Positions 1-9,741 of a stretch of DNA of 64,000 bases are shown piece after piece. Location: NCBI RefSeq assembly GCF_016405905.1, contig NZ_JAEFCB010000001.1, positions 620,001-684,000 of the forward strand. Reading direction: 5' to 3'. The first letter of the stretch is position 1; every line of letters starts with the position of its first letter. The stretch comes from Variovorax sp. IB41 (GTDB lineage: Bacteria; Pseudomonadota; Gammaproteobacteria; Burkholderiales; Burkholderiaceae_C). The notes beneath the pieces were generated by a model, which saw only the letters and a program-made list of their open reading frames with translations, did not search any database and was not told where the DNA came from. The position numbers were made by a program, and so were the translations under genes.

Positions 1-24
1 GGCGGCTGGCTGCGCAAGGGCTGA
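1..24 (+). CDS. 3' end of an upstream gene (partial)
   Basis: The first seven codons read GGWLRKG and stop with TGA at 22-24, five bases before the next start. This frame and tight spacing suggest the tail of a co-transcribed gene that lies outside the window. Nothing can be said about its function. Confidence 0.5.
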   Translation, partial: GGWLRKG

Positions 25-28
25 TGCC

Positions 29-886
29 ATGACCGCCATCGCCTTCGCCACCACCGCTGCGGAACGCACCGCGGCGCAGCCCATCATGTTCGGCCCGGCC
101 TCGCGCCAGCTCTTCGGGCTGTTCCATCCGGCCGAGAACGACCGCGCCGAAGACAGCGCGGTGCTGGTCTGCCCGCCGTTCGGCCAGGAGGGCCTGCGCA
201 CCCACCGCTTCTTCAAGGTGCTGGCCGAGCGGTTCGCCCGCACCGGCACGCCGACGCTGCGCTTCGACCTGCACGGCACCGGCGACTCCCCCGGCGACGA
301 GCGCCTGGGCGAGCTGGACGGCTGGCGGCGCGACCTGTGCGCGGCGCACGAGGAGCTGCGCCGGCGCGCGCCGGACAAGCGCATCGTCTGGGTCGGCGCG
401 CGCCTGGGCGCCACGCTGGCCGTGCTGGCGGCGCGCAACGGGCGCTGCGACCCGGTGCGGCTGGTGCTGTGGGAACCGGTGATCGACGGCCGCCGCTATG
501 CGCGGTTCCTGCGCGAACAGCACGTGGCCGCGATCGACGCGACCTTCTGCATCCCCGACCTGGCATGGCGCCGCGACCTGGCCCGCGAGCCCGCGGCGCT
601 GCCCGACGAGGCGCTGGGCACGGCCCTGTCGCCCGCGCTGCGCGCGCAGCTGGATGCGCTCACGCCCGAATCGCTGCCGCTCACCGCGCTGCACGACACG
701 CTGGTGCTCGTGCCGCCGGACGACGCGCACACGCCGCAGTGGGCGGCCGAGCAGCAGTCGCGCCACATGCCGGTGCGCCTGGCGTACTTCCAGCACCGGC
801 TCGACTGGACCGCGGACCCCTACCCCAACAGCGCGATGGTCCCGGCCGATGCGCTCAGCCGTCTGCAGGGGGCGCTTCATGAATGA
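29..886 (+). CDS. degenerate alpha/beta hydrolase of an exopolysaccharide locus (exosortase-associated hydrolase 2-like)
   Basis: A 285-residue alpha/beta-hydrolase-fold protein. The oxyanion-side strand reads VLVCPPFGQEG and is followed by a typical RFDLHGTGDS segment. The nucleophile elbow, normally GxSxG, reads GARLG, so the expected serine is replaced by arginine. A similar substitution is, as I recall, typical of 'hydrolase 2' partners in exosortase-type polysaccharide loci. No signal peptide is visible. It overlaps the next hydrolase by 8 bp, so the two are translationally coupled. The role in polymer assembly is unknown; a binding or scaffolding function is as plausible as catalysis. 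Confidence 0.75.
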   Translation: MTAIAFATTAAERTAAQPIMFGPASRQLFGLFHPAENDRAEDSAVLVCPPFGQEGLRTHRFFKVLAERFARTGTPTLRFDLHGTGDSPGDERLGELDGWRRDLCAAHEELRRRAPDKRIVWVGARLGATLAVLAARNGRCDPVRLVLWEPVIDGRRYARFLREQHVAAIDATFCIPDLAWRRDLAREPAALPDEALGTALSPALRAQLDALTPESLPLTALHDTLVLVPPDDAHTPQWAAEQQSRHMPVRLAYFQHRLDWTADPYPNSAMVPADALSRLQGALHE

Positions 887-1877
887 CACGACACGCGCCC
901 TGCAGGCGACGCAGGTCATCCAGATGCCGCAAGCCACCCGCATGGCGCAGCAGCCGGTGCGCTTCGGCGCGGACGACGCGCTGGTCGGCATGATCACCAC
1001 GCCGGTCGGACAGGCGCCCGCCACCGTCGCCTGCCTCATGTTCAACATGGGCGCCAACCACCGCGTGGGGCCGCGCCGCATCAACGTGAAGCTGGCGCAT
1101 GCGCTGGCCGCGCGCGGCGTCGCGAGCCTGCGGCTGGACCTGGGCGGCATCGGCGACAGCGACGCGCCGGCCACGGCCGCCGACCTGCCCGCGCGCGCCG
1201 TGCTCGACCTGAAGGCCGGCATGGACCTCCTCGAACAGACGCTGGGCATCCGCGAGTTCGTGATCATGGGCATGTGCTCGGGCGCGGAGCACGCCATGTC
1301 CACCGCCGCGGCCGATGCGCGCGTGGTCGGGCTCTCGCTGTTCGACGGCTACGCCTTTCCGCAGCGGCGCACGCGCTGGGAGCGCACGCTCCGGCGCGCG
1401 CTCGCGGCGCCCGCCCATCCCTCGTTCGCGGGCAAGACGCGGCGCTGGCTCAAGCGCCACGTGCTGCGCAGCGAAGCGGCCAAGCCGATGCCCGGCTTCT
1501 TCACGCAGGAGACCTCGCCCGAGGCCACGGCCGCCTGGTTCGGCCGGACCATGGCGCTGCTGGCCGAGCGCAACGTGGCCATGCAGCTTCTCTATTCGGG
1601 CTCGCTGCACGTGTGCGACCGCGACCGCGACCAGCTCGGCGCCTTTCGCCACGAGCCGTTCGCCGAGGCGCTGCAGTACGAATTCATGCGCGAGGTGGAC
1701 CACACGGTCTGCACGGCCGAGGGGCAGCAGCTGTTCCTCGAAGCCGTGGGCGACTGGGTCGCCGAGCGCTGCCTGGGCACCGGCGCCGGCAGCGCGACCG
1801 GTGCCGGACGGCGCGGCGCCGGCCGCCCGGCCGCGAGCACCCCGCGCCCCATGCCCACCAAGTGGGCCGCGCCCTGA
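879..1877 (+). CDS. alpha/beta hydrolase with a Cys at the nucleophile position (exosortase-associated hydrolase 1-like)
   Basis: A 332-residue hydrolase. I chose the ATG at 879, overlapping the previous stop, because the sequence after MNDTTRALQA is protein-like and the longer open frame upstream is only a shadow of the previous gene. The strand RLDLGGIGDS and the elbow GMCSGA mark the fold; the motif puts Cys, not Ser, at the nucleophile position. The last 40 residues are a low-complexity Gly/Ala/Arg/Pro tail. It sits directly before the export lipoprotein gene. It is probably the partner of the preceding degenerate hydrolase in polysaccharide tailoring; the substrate is unknown. Confidence 0.75.
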   Translation: MNDTTRALQATQVIQMPQATRMAQQPVRFGADDALVGMITTPVGQAPATVACLMFNMGANHRVGPRRINVKLAHALAARGVASLRLDLGGIGDSDAPATAADLPARAVLDLKAGMDLLEQTLGIREFVIMGMCSGAEHAMSTAAADARVVGLSLFDGYAFPQRRTRWERTLRRALAAPAHPSFAGKTRRWLKRHVLRSEAAKPMPGFFTQETSPEATAAWFGRTMALLAERNVAMQLLYSGSLHVCDRDRDQLGAFRHEPFAEALQYEFMREVDHTVCTAEGQQLFLEAVGDWVAERCLGTGAGSATGAGRRGAGRPAASTPRPMPTKWAAP

Positions 1878-1885
1878 CCACTGCC

Positions 1886-1923
1886 CACCGACCGATCACC
1901 GACCACCGACCACCGACCACGAC
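1886..1923 (+). repeat. short tandem repeat CACCGAC
   Basis: The 7-mer CACCGAC occurs at 1886-1892 and then three times head to tail at 1897-1917, followed by a shortened copy. It lies in the 62-bp gap between the second hydrolase gene and the wza-like gene, just before the latter's ribosome binding site (AAGGAG at 1928-1933). It may be slippage-derived filler; no function is evident. Confidence 0.7.
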
Positions 1924-1939
1924 AGCCAAGGAGAACCTC

Positions 1940-3151
1940 ATGATCCGCATCGATCCAGCGAGCACGCCGCAGGGCGGCCGCGTTCCGTTCTTCACCGGGT
2001 GTGCCGACCGCGGCGCACACGCCTCGTTCGCGGCCGGCCGCGTCCGATGGCTGGCCATGGCGATGCTGCTGTCGCTGGGCCTTTGCGGCTGCGTGCCGGG
2101 CTTCGGCACGCCGGGCGTGCTGCGCAACGACGACGGCACCGTCGGCACCAACAAGGTCAAGACCATCACGCCCGAGCTGATCCGCGCGCAGAACGCGGGC
2201 AACACGGGCCTCGCGCCCGAGGTGAAGGCGCTGTTCGGCCGGGCCTCGGCCTACACCATCGGGCCGGGCGACGTGGTGGGCATCATCGTCTACGACCACC
2301 CCGAACTCTTGCCCAACGCGGGCGCGGTGATCGCCCAGCAGAGCGACCCGACGGGCGTGACCGTCGCGCCCGGCTTCATCGTCGATGCGTCGGGCGAGAT
2401 CAGCTTTCCCTACATCGGCCGCACGAAGCTGCAGGGCCTCACCGAGAGCAGCGCGTCGGAGCTGATCGCCAAGCGCATCCGCGCCTTCATCAAGGCGCCG
2501 CAGGTGAGCGTGCGCATCCAGTCGTTCCGCAGCCAGCGCGCCTACGTGGAAGGCGAGGTGCGCACGCCGGGGCTGCAGATCTTCACCGACGTGCCGATGA
2601 CGCTGGCCGAGGCGCTGAACCGCGCGGGCAGCATCACCGCCGCGGGCGACCGCTCGCAGGTGGTGCTCTCGCGCGGCGACACCTCGGTGGCCATCGACCT
2701 CCTGCAGCTCAAGCGCTTCGGCGCCGACCCCAACAACATCCCGCTGCGCAACGGCGACATCGTGTATGTCGGCGCGCGCGACGACAGCCGGGTCTACGTG
2801 ATGGGCGAGATCCTGCGGCCCTCGGCGCTCCTCATGCGCAACGGGCGCCTGAGCCTGAACGAGGCGCTGGGCGATGCGGGCGGGCCCGACCTGTTCTCGT
2901 CCGACCCGGGGCAGATCTACGTGATCCGCAATGCGTCGCGGTCGGACGGCGGGCCTGACACCACCGAGATCTTCAACATGAACGCCAAGAACCCGGCAGC
3001 CCTCGCGCTGGCCGACCGCTTCGAGCTGAAGCCGCGCGACGTGGTCTACGTGGACCGCGTGCCGCTGGTCTCCTGGAACCGCGTGGCCAGCCTGATCCTG
3101 CCGGCCGCCCAGGTCCTGAACCTCGCGCGCGACACCGCGCGCAGCCGGTAG
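1940..3151 (+). CDS. polysaccharide export outer-membrane lipoprotein (Wza-like)
   Basis: A 403-residue protein. The ATG at 1940 follows the Shine-Dalgarno AAGGAG; the longer open frame upstream is a shadow. After a long N-region a hydrophobic stretch ends in the lipobox-like LCGC (about residue 50), so it is a likely lipoprotein. The Poly_export domain follows, starting near YTIGPGDVVGIIVYDHPE, with later SLBB-type repeats around residues 190-330 (AYVEGEVRTPG and VYVMGEILRPS). Wza-family proteins form the outer-membrane channel for capsule or exopolysaccharide. The gene lies directly upstream of the Wzc-type partner, the usual order. Confidence 0.9.
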   Translation: MIRIDPASTPQGGRVPFFTGCADRGAHASFAAGRVRWLAMAMLLSLGLCGCVPGFGTPGVLRNDDGTVGTNKVKTITPELIRAQNAGNTGLAPEVKALFGRASAYTIGPGDVVGIIVYDHPELLPNAGAVIAQQSDPTGVTVAPGFIVDASGEISFPYIGRTKLQGLTESSASELIAKRIRAFIKAPQVSVRIQSFRSQRAYVEGEVRTPGLQIFTDVPMTLAEALNRAGSITAAGDRSQVVLSRGDTSVAIDLLQLKRFGADPNNIPLRNGDIVYVGARDDSRVYVMGEILRPSALLMRNGRLSLNEALGDAGGPDLFSSDPGQIYVIRNASRSDGGPDTTEIFNMNAKNPAALALADRFELKPRDVVYVDRVPLVSWNRVASLILPAAQVLNLARDTARSR

Positions 3152-3210
3152 GCCGCGCCGCCGCCGCCCACCGCCCCCGCCCCCGCAATTACGGAACAAA
3201 GGTGACCCCC

Positions 3211-5514
3211 ATGAACGCGCGCTGGTACCCCCCGCTTCCCGCCCCCCAGGGCGCGGAACCCGACATGCCCCGCTCGGGCCTGAAGGAATACATCGACATC
3301 CTGCTGGACCACCGCTGGCTCATCGCCGCGGTCACCGCCGTGGCGCTGGTGCTGGGCGCGAGCTACGCGCTCTTCGGGCCGCGGGTGTACGAGGCGAACG
3401 TGCTGATCCAGGTGGAAGACGCCGAGCGCTCGGGCAGCCCGGGCGATGCGGTGGTCAACGGCGTGAACGTGAAGACGCCGACATCGGGCGAGGCGGAGAT
3501 CCTGAAGTCGCGCCTGGTGCTGGGCCAGGCGATCGAGAACACCAAGCTGTACATCAGCGCGCAGCCGCACTACCTGCCGATCGTCGGCGCGTTCATGGCG
3601 CGGCATTCGAAGGGGCTCTCCACACCAGGGTTCCTCGGCATGGGCGGCTACGTGTCGGGCACCGAGCGGATCGCGGTCGCGCAGATGGACGTGCCGCCGG
3701 GCTTCGAGGGCGAGCGCTTCATGCTGACCGCGGGCGAGGACGGCGCCTACACGCTCACCCATCCGGACCTGGCTGCGCCGCTGCAGGGCCGCATCGGCGC
3801 GCCGCTGGACGCCGCGGTGCCGGGCGGCACGCTCCACCTGCTGGTGGGCTCCATCGATGCGCGGCCCGGCGCCGCCTTCGAGCTCACGCGGCGCTCGATG
3901 CAGCTGGCCTTGCTCGATTTGCAGCGCGACCTGCGCGTGATCGAGAAAGGCAAGCAGTCCGGCGTGATGGACGTGAGCTGGCAGACCGGCGACCGCGCGC
4001 AGCTGCCCGAGCTGCTCAACGAGGTCTCGCGCCTCTACGTGCGCCAGAACATCGACCAGAAGACGGCGCAGGCCGAGCGCACGGTGAACTTCCTGGGCAC
4101 CGAACTGCCGAAATTCAGGCAGCAGCTGGAGCAGTCCGAAGACGTCTACAACCAGTACCGCAACCAGAACGGCACGATCAGCCTGGACGACGAGGCGCGC
4201 AACGCGCTCACGCAGAACGTCGACCTGCAGGCCAAGCTCTTCGATGCGCGCCTGAAGCGCCTGGACCTCACCAGCCGCTTCACCCCGCAGCACCCGATGG
4301 TGGTGACGCTGGACGCGCAGATCGCCTCGCTGAAAAAGGAACTGGGCAACGTGGACGGGCGCATCCGCCGCATGCCGATGCTGCAGCAGAACTCGCTGCG
4401 CATGCAGCGCGACATCAAGGTCAACACCGACCTGTATGCGTCGCTCCTGAACAGCTCGCTGCAGGCGCGGCTGGCGCGCGAAGGCCGCATCGGCAACGTG
4501 CGCGTGCTCGACCCCGCCCTGCTGCCCGAGAAGCCGGTGCGGCCGAAAGCAGCCATCGTGATGGCGCTGGCGCTGGCCGCGGGCCTCTTCGTGGGCGCGG
4601 CCACCGCGATCCTGCGCAAGACGCTCAAGAGCACGGTGGCCAACCCCGACGAAATCGAGGCGCACACGGGCCTGGACGTGTACAGCACCATTGCGCTGAG
4701 CACGCACCAGGGCGCGCTCGACCGCGCCATTCGCCTCGGCCGCCCCGGCATGAAAGTGCTCGCGGCGCTGCATCCGGACGACCCGGCGCTCGAAGGCGTG
4801 CGGCGCCTTCGCACCACGCTCGGCTTCGCGATGCTCGGCGCGCCGAACAACCGCATCCTGCTGACCAGCGCCACGCCGGGCGCGGGCAAGAGCTTCGTCT
4901 CGGCGAACCTTGCGGCGGCGCTCGCGGCCTCGGGCAAGCGCGTGCTGCTGATCGATGCCGACATGCGCCGCGGCAGCCTGGCGGCCCAGTTCGGGCTGGA
5001 GCAGGACACGGGCCTGGCCGAGCTGATCGCGGGCAGCGCGACGCTCATGCGCACGATCCAGACGCACGTGCTGCCCAACCTGGACGTGATCGCCAGCGGC
5101 ACGCTGCCGCAGGACCCGGCCACCGTGCTGACCAGCGACGCCTTCGCCAAGCTGCTGGAGACCCTCTCGGCGCGCTACGACACGGTGCTGATCGATGCGC
5201 CGCCCATCCTCCTGGCGACCGAATCCGTCGCGATGGCGCCGGCCATGGGCACGCTGCTGCTGGTGGCCCGCGCGGGCGAAAGCCAGCTGGGCGACCTGGT
5301 GGAAAGCGCCAAGCGGCTCGCGCACGTGGGCGCGTCGTTCCACGGCGTGGTGCTCAACGGGCTGGACATGCGCCAGCGCCACTACGGCAGCTACGGCTAC
5401 GCATACGGCCTGTACCGCTTCCGTCCGCACAGCTATCCGGCGCTGGGCCACACCCCGAACGGGCCGACCGCGCCGCACGCCGCCCGCAACGAACCGGAGC
5501 GCGCCACATCATGA
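3211..5514 (+). CDS. polysaccharide co-polymerase with C-terminal BY-kinase (Wzc-like)
   Basis: A 767-residue inner-membrane protein. An N-terminal membrane segment (about residues 35-55) precedes the Wzz domain, a coiled-coil periplasmic region and a second membrane segment (VMALALAAGLFVGAATAI). The cytoplasmic kinase domain has the Walker A ATPGAGKS, the Walker A' LLIDADMR and a C-terminal tyrosine cluster (HYGSYGYAYGLY), the expected autophosphorylation sites. I chose ATG 3211 over GTG 3202 because AAAGGTGA gives good Shine-Dalgarno spacing to it. It controls polymer length and export together with the Wza-like protein. It overlaps the priming transferase by 4 bp. Confidence 0.9.
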   Translation: MNARWYPPLPAPQGAEPDMPRSGLKEYIDILLDHRWLIAAVTAVALVLGASYALFGPRVYEANVLIQVEDAERSGSPGDAVVNGVNVKTPTSGEAEILKSRLVLGQAIENTKLYISAQPHYLPIVGAFMARHSKGLSTPGFLGMGGYVSGTERIAVAQMDVPPGFEGERFMLTAGEDGAYTLTHPDLAAPLQGRIGAPLDAAVPGGTLHLLVGSIDARPGAAFELTRRSMQLALLDLQRDLRVIEKGKQSGVMDVSWQTGDRAQLPELLNEVSRLYVRQNIDQKTAQAERTVNFLGTELPKFRQQLEQSEDVYNQYRNQNGTISLDDEARNALTQNVDLQAKLFDARLKRLDLTSRFTPQHPMVVTLDAQIASLKKELGNVDGRIRRMPMLQQNSLRMQRDIKVNTDLYASLLNSSLQARLAREGRIGNVRVLDPALLPEKPVRPKAAIVMALALAAGLFVGAATAILRKTLKSTVANPDEIEAHTGLDVYSTIALSTHQGALDRAIRLGRPGMKVLAALHPDDPALEGVRRLRTTLGFAMLGAPNNRILLTSATPGAGKSFVSANLAAALAASGKRVLLIDADMRRGSLAAQFGLEQDTGLAELIAGSATLMRTIQTHVLPNLDVIASGTLPQDPATVLTSDAFAKLLETLSARYDTVLIDAPPILLATESVAMAPAMGTLLLVARAGESQLGDLVESAKRLAHVGASFHGVVLNGLDMRQRHYGSYGYAYGLYRFRPHSYPALGHTPNGPTAPHAARNEPERATS

Positions 5515-6218
5515 ACACGCTTCGCCCGGGCACGCAGGGCCGCTCCCCGGCCAACCCCGGCAGCGGCACCACGGCGCCGGCACCGGCGCCGCTGGGCGGC
5601 TCGCCGGCCCTGCAGGCCGCCAAGCGCGTCATCGACATCCTCATGGCGGGCAGCTTCTTCGTCTTCTTCGGCTGGGCCTACGCGCTCATCTGGGCGGGCG
5701 TGCTGCTGACCTCGGGGAGCCCCGCCATCTACATGCAGCCGCGCTACGGCCGGGACGGCAAGGTCTTTCGCTTCCTCAAGTTCCGCACCATGGTGCCTGA
5801 CGCCGAGGCGGTGCTGGCGCGGCACCTGCGCGACAACGAGGCGGCGTGGCACGAATGGCAGGTGTTCCAGAAGCTGGAGCACGACCCGCGCATCACCCGC
5901 TTCGGCGCGTTCCTGCGCAAGTACAGCATCGACGAGTTCCCGCAGTTCTGGAACGTGCTGCGCGGCGACATGAGCATGGTCGGACCGCGCCCCTGCATGT
6001 TCGCGCAGAAGGACCTGTACGGCCCCTACTGGAGCCACTACTGCGCGGTGCGCCCGGGCATCACGGGCCTCTGGCAGATCAGCGGGCGCAACGAGGTGAG
6101 CTACCGCCGCCGCGCGGCGATGGATGCCGAGTACGTGGCCACGCTGTCGGTGCTGCACGACATCCAGATCGTGCTCAAGACCTTTCGCGTCGTGATGGGC
6201 GCGCGAGGCTCGCGCTGA
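5511..6218 (+). CDS. priming undecaprenyl-phosphate sugar-1-phosphate transferase
   Basis: A 235-residue bacterial sugar transferase. After about 35 disordered residues comes [10 protein letters not shown], one membrane hairpin, then the catalytic signature: [36 protein letters not shown] and [12 protein letters not shown]. It has only the catalytic domain and no N-terminal four-helix CoA-binding-like region, so it is a short monotopic form. It should load the first sugar phosphate on undecaprenyl phosphate. Which sugar (glucose or galactose) cannot be read from the sequence. It is translationally coupled to the Wzc-like gene. Confidence 0.9.
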   Translation: MNTLRPGTQGRSPANPGSGTTAPAPAPLGGSPALQAAKRVIDILMAGSFFVFFGWAYALIWAGVLLTSGSPAIYMQPRYGRDGKVFRFLKFRTMVPDAEAVLARHLRDNEAAWHEWQVFQKLEHDPRITRFGAFLRKYSIDEFPQFWNVLRGDMSMVGPRPCMFAQKDLYGPYWSHYCAVRPGITGLWQISGRNEVSYRRRAAMDAEYVATLSVLHDIQIVLKTFRVVMGARGSR

Positions 6219-6276
6219 ACCGCCAACACCCTTTTCTTCTTCCCGAATTCATCAACTCCTTCACCGAAAGAACGAT

Positions 6277-7257
6277 ATGCGTATCTATGTTGCAGGTCAT
6301 CGCGGGATGGTGGGCCAGACGCTCACGAGGCGCCTTGTCGAACTCGGCCACGAGGTGGTGACGCGCACGCGCGCCGAGCTCGACCTGCTGGACCAGGCGG
6401 CGGTCGCTCGCTTCTTCGCGAGCGAGCCGATCGACCAGGTGTACGTGGCCGCGGCCAAGGTGGGCGGCATCCACGCCAACATGACCTACCCCGCGCAGTT
6501 CATCTACGAGAACCTGCTGATCGCTGCGAACATCACGCACCAGGCGTTCGTGGCCGACGTCAAGCGCCTCTTGTTCCTCGGCTCCAGCTGCATCTACCCG
6601 CGCCTGGCGGACCAGCCGATCCGCGAGGACGCGCTCCTCACCGGCAAGCTGGAGCCGACCAACGAGCCGTATGCGATCGCCAAGATCGCGGGCATCAAGC
6701 TGTGCGAGAGCTACAACCGGCAGTACGGCGCCACCCACGGCATCGACTACCGCAGCGTGATGCCGAGCAACCTGTACGGTCCCGGCGACAACTACCACCT
6801 GGAGAACAGCCACGTGGTGCCCGCGCTGATCCAGCGCTTTCACCTGGCAAAGATCAGCCGCGCGCCGAGCGTGCTGATCTGGGGCAGCGGCCGCGCGCGG
6901 CGCGAGTTCCTCTACGTGGACGACATGGTCGAGGGGTGCCTGGATGTGATGGCCCTGCCGCGCGCGGCCTACGACGAGCACACCGACCCGATGCGCGGGC
7001 ACATCAACCTGGGCACCGGGGAAGACGTGTCGATCGCCGAACTGGTCGAGCAGATCCGCGAGACCGTGGGCTACGAGGGAAGCATCCGCTACGACCTCGC
7101 GCAGCCCGACGGCGCGCCGCGAAAGCTCCTGGACGTCTCGCGCGCGGCCACCTTCGGATGGCGCGCCACGGTGCCGCTGGCCGAGGGCCTGCAGCGCACC
7201 TACGCGGACTACCAGAAGGCCATCCGGCCGGTCGAAGCGACCGTCGAGCACGCCTGA
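6277..7257 (+). CDS. fcl: GDP-L-fucose synthase
   Basis: A 326-residue NAD(P)-binding extended SDR. The N-terminal nucleotide-binding motif is GHRGMVG, the catalytic YxxxK is in [10 protein letters not shown], and [14 protein letters not shown] and [18 protein letters not shown] are typical of GDP-L-fucose synthases (WcaG/Fcl). It converts GDP-4-keto-6-deoxymannose to GDP-L-fucose. Its substrate comes from GDP-mannose (ManC, 17140-18651) through Gmd, which is absent from this window and must be encoded elsewhere. This makes L-fucose a probable constituent of the polymer. Confidence 0.92.
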   Translation: MRIYVAGHRGMVGQTLTRRLVELGHEVVTRTRAELDLLDQAAVARFFASEPIDQVYVAAAKVGGIHANMTYPAQFIYENLLIAANITHQAFVADVKRLLFLGSSCIYPRLADQPIREDALLTGKLEPTNEPYAIAKIAGIKLCESYNRQYGATHGIDYRSVMPSNLYGPGDNYHLENSHVVPALIQRFHLAKISRAPSVLIWGSGRARREFLYVDDMVEGCLDVMALPRAAYDEHTDPMRGHINLGTGEDVSIAELVEQIRETVGYEGSIRYDLAQPDGAPRKLLDVSRAATFGWRATVPLAEGLQRTYADYQKAIRPVEATVEHA

Positions 7258-7288
7258 AGCCAGCAACGCAACGAAACGGAAAGCTGCC

Positions 7289-8629
7289 ATGAGAACCCTC
7301 GTCTTCTGGTTCGGCATCGCCTGCACCGTGTTGTGCGGGCTGGTCGACCCCGTCTGGGGCTACGCGGCCGTGTTCGTGCTCGCGGCGGTGCAGCTGTCGA
7401 TGCTCGGCAACGCGGGCGACAGCGTGTTCCTGCTGATCCACTACACGGTGGTTCTCATCTATTTCTCGATCGCCCCGGCGATGCAGATCGCCACGGACTT
7501 CGACTTCTGGGAGACGGGCATCGTGGGCAGCGTCGCGCACACGCAGGCGCTGATGATGCTGCTGCTGTACATGGCCGGCGTGGAAGCCGCGCGCCTGGGC
7601 ATGCCGGTGCGGCCGCCCGCGCGGGAGCTGCGTCCCTCCGAGCGCGGCGCGGGCGTGGCCCACCCCTTCCTGCTGCTCTTGAGCTGTTCGCTCGCGGCCT
7701 TCGCGGCGCTCTTCATCCGGCCGGACCTGAACTTCGTGGCGCGCGGCGTGATCGCCGACGACGAGAGCATGCCGATCGAGTTCGTCGTCTATTCCACGAT
7801 CCCCAAGCTGGTGGTGCTCATGTGCTTCGTGGCGCTGGCGATCCACGCGGTGCGCCAGCGCACGCTGTGGGCATGGTTCGCCGCGGCCATGGCGTTCGCG
7901 CTGGCCGCGCTGGCCGCCAACCCGATCAACACAGCGCGCCAGATCATCCTCATCGGGCTGCTTCCGCTGCTGGTGCATGCCATTGCGCGCAGCCACCGCT
8001 GGACGCTGTCCATGCTGATCTTCGGGGCGATCGCGGGCGTGGGGCCGGTGCTGAACCTGATCTCGCGCGACGGCATGTGGGGTGCCAGCCTGAATACGTT
8101 TCCGTTCAGCCAGGACTTCGACGCGATGTTCGTCGTCGCGGGCCTGCTGGAGCGCGCGCCCTCGCCCGATGCCGGGTTCGGCCGCTACCTGCTGTCGGCG
8201 TTCTCGTTCTTCCTGCCGCGCGACCTGAAGATGTTCCCGGGCTTCGATCCGCTCACCTGGTCGGCCGTGGCGGCCAACTTCTCGCAGAGCAACCTGTCGC
8301 TGCCGCCGTTCGCCACCGCGTACTTCGACTTCGGGCTCCTGGGCCCGGCGATGCTGGGCTTCGTGATCTCGGCGGGCTTTCGGGTGGTCGACCGCATCGT
8401 CGACCCGCGCCGCGCGCTCACGGCCACGTACCTCTGCGCGCTGGTGCTGCTGGCCGCCTACGTGCCGTTCATGCGCGGCCCGATCCTGGGCTGGGGACCG
8501 TTCGCCGCGTCGGGGCTGATCGCGGCCGTGGTGGCGGGCAGCCTGAGCTCGTGGTTCCGGCGCACGGTGCGCAGGCCCGTGTCGCAGCCGGTGCACGAGC
8601 CCGCGCGCGCCGACATGCCCGCCGCGTGA
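7289..8629 (+). CDS. polytopic membrane protein, probable oligosaccharide repeat-unit polymerase (Wzy-like)
   Basis: A 446-residue protein with about ten to twelve hydrophobic segments. It has no strong sequence motif, which is normal for Wzy polymerases. A long loop between residues roughly 260 and 330 contains SAFSFFLPRDLKMFPG and precedes the last helices. Position between nucleotide-sugar and glycosyltransferase genes, in a locus that also has a flippase, supports the polymerase role. A Wzy is otherwise missing from the locus, so this is the best candidate. Function is inferred from context and topology. Confidence 0.7.
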   Translation: MRTLVFWFGIACTVLCGLVDPVWGYAAVFVLAAVQLSMLGNAGDSVFLLIHYTVVLIYFSIAPAMQIATDFDFWETGIVGSVAHTQALMMLLLYMAGVEAARLGMPVRPPARELRPSERGAGVAHPFLLLLSCSLAAFAALFIRPDLNFVARGVIADDESMPIEFVVYSTIPKLVVLMCFVALAIHAVRQRTLWAWFAAAMAFALAALAANPINTARQIILIGLLPLLVHAIARSHRWTLSMLIFGAIAGVGPVLNLISRDGMWGASLNTFPFSQDFDAMFVVAGLLERAPSPDAGFGRYLLSAFSFFLPRDLKMFPGFDPLTWSAVAANFSQSNLSLPPFATAYFDFGLLGPAMLGFVISAGFRVVDRIVDPRRALTATYLCALVLLAAYVPFMRGPILGWGPFAASGLIAAVVAGSLSSWFRRTVRRPVSQPVHEPARADMPAA

Positions 8630-8649
8630 AAGAGACGCAGAGACCCGCC

Positions 8650-9741
8650 ATGGCCACCTATCTCTTCTACGACACCATCCGGCTGAACAAGTCGGCCGGC
8701 GGCGTGCTGAACGTGTCGGAGGTGCTGCTCCAGAGCATGCGCCGCTCGACCGACGACCAGGTCCAGCCGATCAGCGAGCGCCATCCGCGCATCTACGAAG
8801 CCGCGCGCCGGCTGGGCGTGAGCCGTTTCGTGCTCGACACGCTGCTCTACAACTTCCACCGCGTGCGCGCGTGGCTCTCGGGCGAGCGGGCGTTCTCGCT
8901 CTTTCCGAACTACTTCCTGCCGTTCTCGCCCTTCGGGCGCCACGCCGATTCGATCGTGGTGGTGCACGACCTGCAGTACAAGGCGTACCCGCAGTACTTC
9001 ACGCCGACCAAGCGCCGCTGGCTCGACTGGAACCTCGCCCGCATTGCGCAGAGCGCCGCCGACGTGGTGTTCATCAGCCGCAGCAGCCAGGAAGATTTCG
9101 AGCGGCACTTCGGTCGCTGCGAGCGGCCGGCGGTGATCTTCAATCCGGTGGACGCGGGCGTGGCCGCTGGCACCGCGCCCGGCGCGGACGGCACGGCCAC
9201 GCAGGGCGGGCGCTACCTGATCGCGTCCTACCACTACTACCCGCACAAGAACTTCGGCGGCATCCTGAAGCTGTTCGCGCGGATGCAGCGCGAGGGCCTG
9301 GTCGATTACCTGGACATCACCGGCAACGGCGCGGCCGAGGTGCAGCGAATGCTCGCGGCCGAAACGCCGGCGCTGCGCGCGAGCGTGCGGCACCGCGGGC
9401 TGGTGTCGCGCGACGAGCTGTTCCGGCTGTACCGCGGTGCGACGGCGTTCATCTCGCTGTCGACCTCGGAGGGCTTCAACCTCTCCGCGGCCGAGGCCGC
9501 CACGCTGGGCGTGCCGTTGCTGCTCTCGGACATTCCAGTGCACCGCGAGCTCTTCGCCGGCTACGCGCTCTTCATCGGCAGCGAGGCCTGCGACCTCAGC
9601 GAGATCGCGCGCTACCTGGCCCACCACCAGCGCACGCGGCCGGTGTGGACGCACTCGCGCGACTGCGCGCCGAGCGCGGTGGCGGCGAGCTATTTCACGC
9701 TCAAGCGCAGCCGCGCTTCGCTGGCGGGGGCCGTGCAATGA
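8650..9741 (+). CDS. glycosyltransferase family 4-type (GT-B)
   Basis: A 363-residue glycosyltransferase. I chose ATG 8650 (MATYLFYDTI) because everything upstream in that frame is a shadow of the polymerase gene. The C-terminal half has the GT-B donor domain: RYLIASYHYYPHKNFGGILKLF, then FISLSTSEGFNLSAAEAATLGVPLLLSDIPVHREL, with the conserved EGF..S..EA pattern of family 4. It presumably adds one sugar of the repeat unit on the cytoplasmic side. It overlaps the following gene by 4 bp. The linkage is unknown. Confidence 0.88.
   Translation: MATYLFYDTIRLNKSAGGVLNVSEVLLQSMRRSTDDQVQPISERHPRIYEAARRLGVSRFVLDTLLYNFHRVRAWLSGERAFSLFPNYFLPFSPFGRHADSIVVVHDLQYKAYPQYFTPTKRRWLDWNLARIAQSAADVVFISRSSQEDFERHFGRCERPAVIFNPVDAGVAAGTAPGADGTATQGGRYLIASYHYYPHKNFGGILKLFARMQREGLVDYLDITGNGAAEVQRMLAAETPALRASVRHRGLVSRDELFRLYRGATAFISLSTSEGFNLSAAEAATLGVPLLLSDIPVHRELFAGYALFIGSEACDLSEIARYLAHHQRTRPVWTHSRDCAPSAVAASYFTLKRSRASLAGAVQ

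Noticed and set aside
855..1703. 282-codon minus-strand ORF opposite the second hydrolase
   Set aside because: Arg/His/Ala-rich shadow of a GC-rich coding region; no ribosome binding site or motif, and the plus-strand gene has clear hydrolase features.
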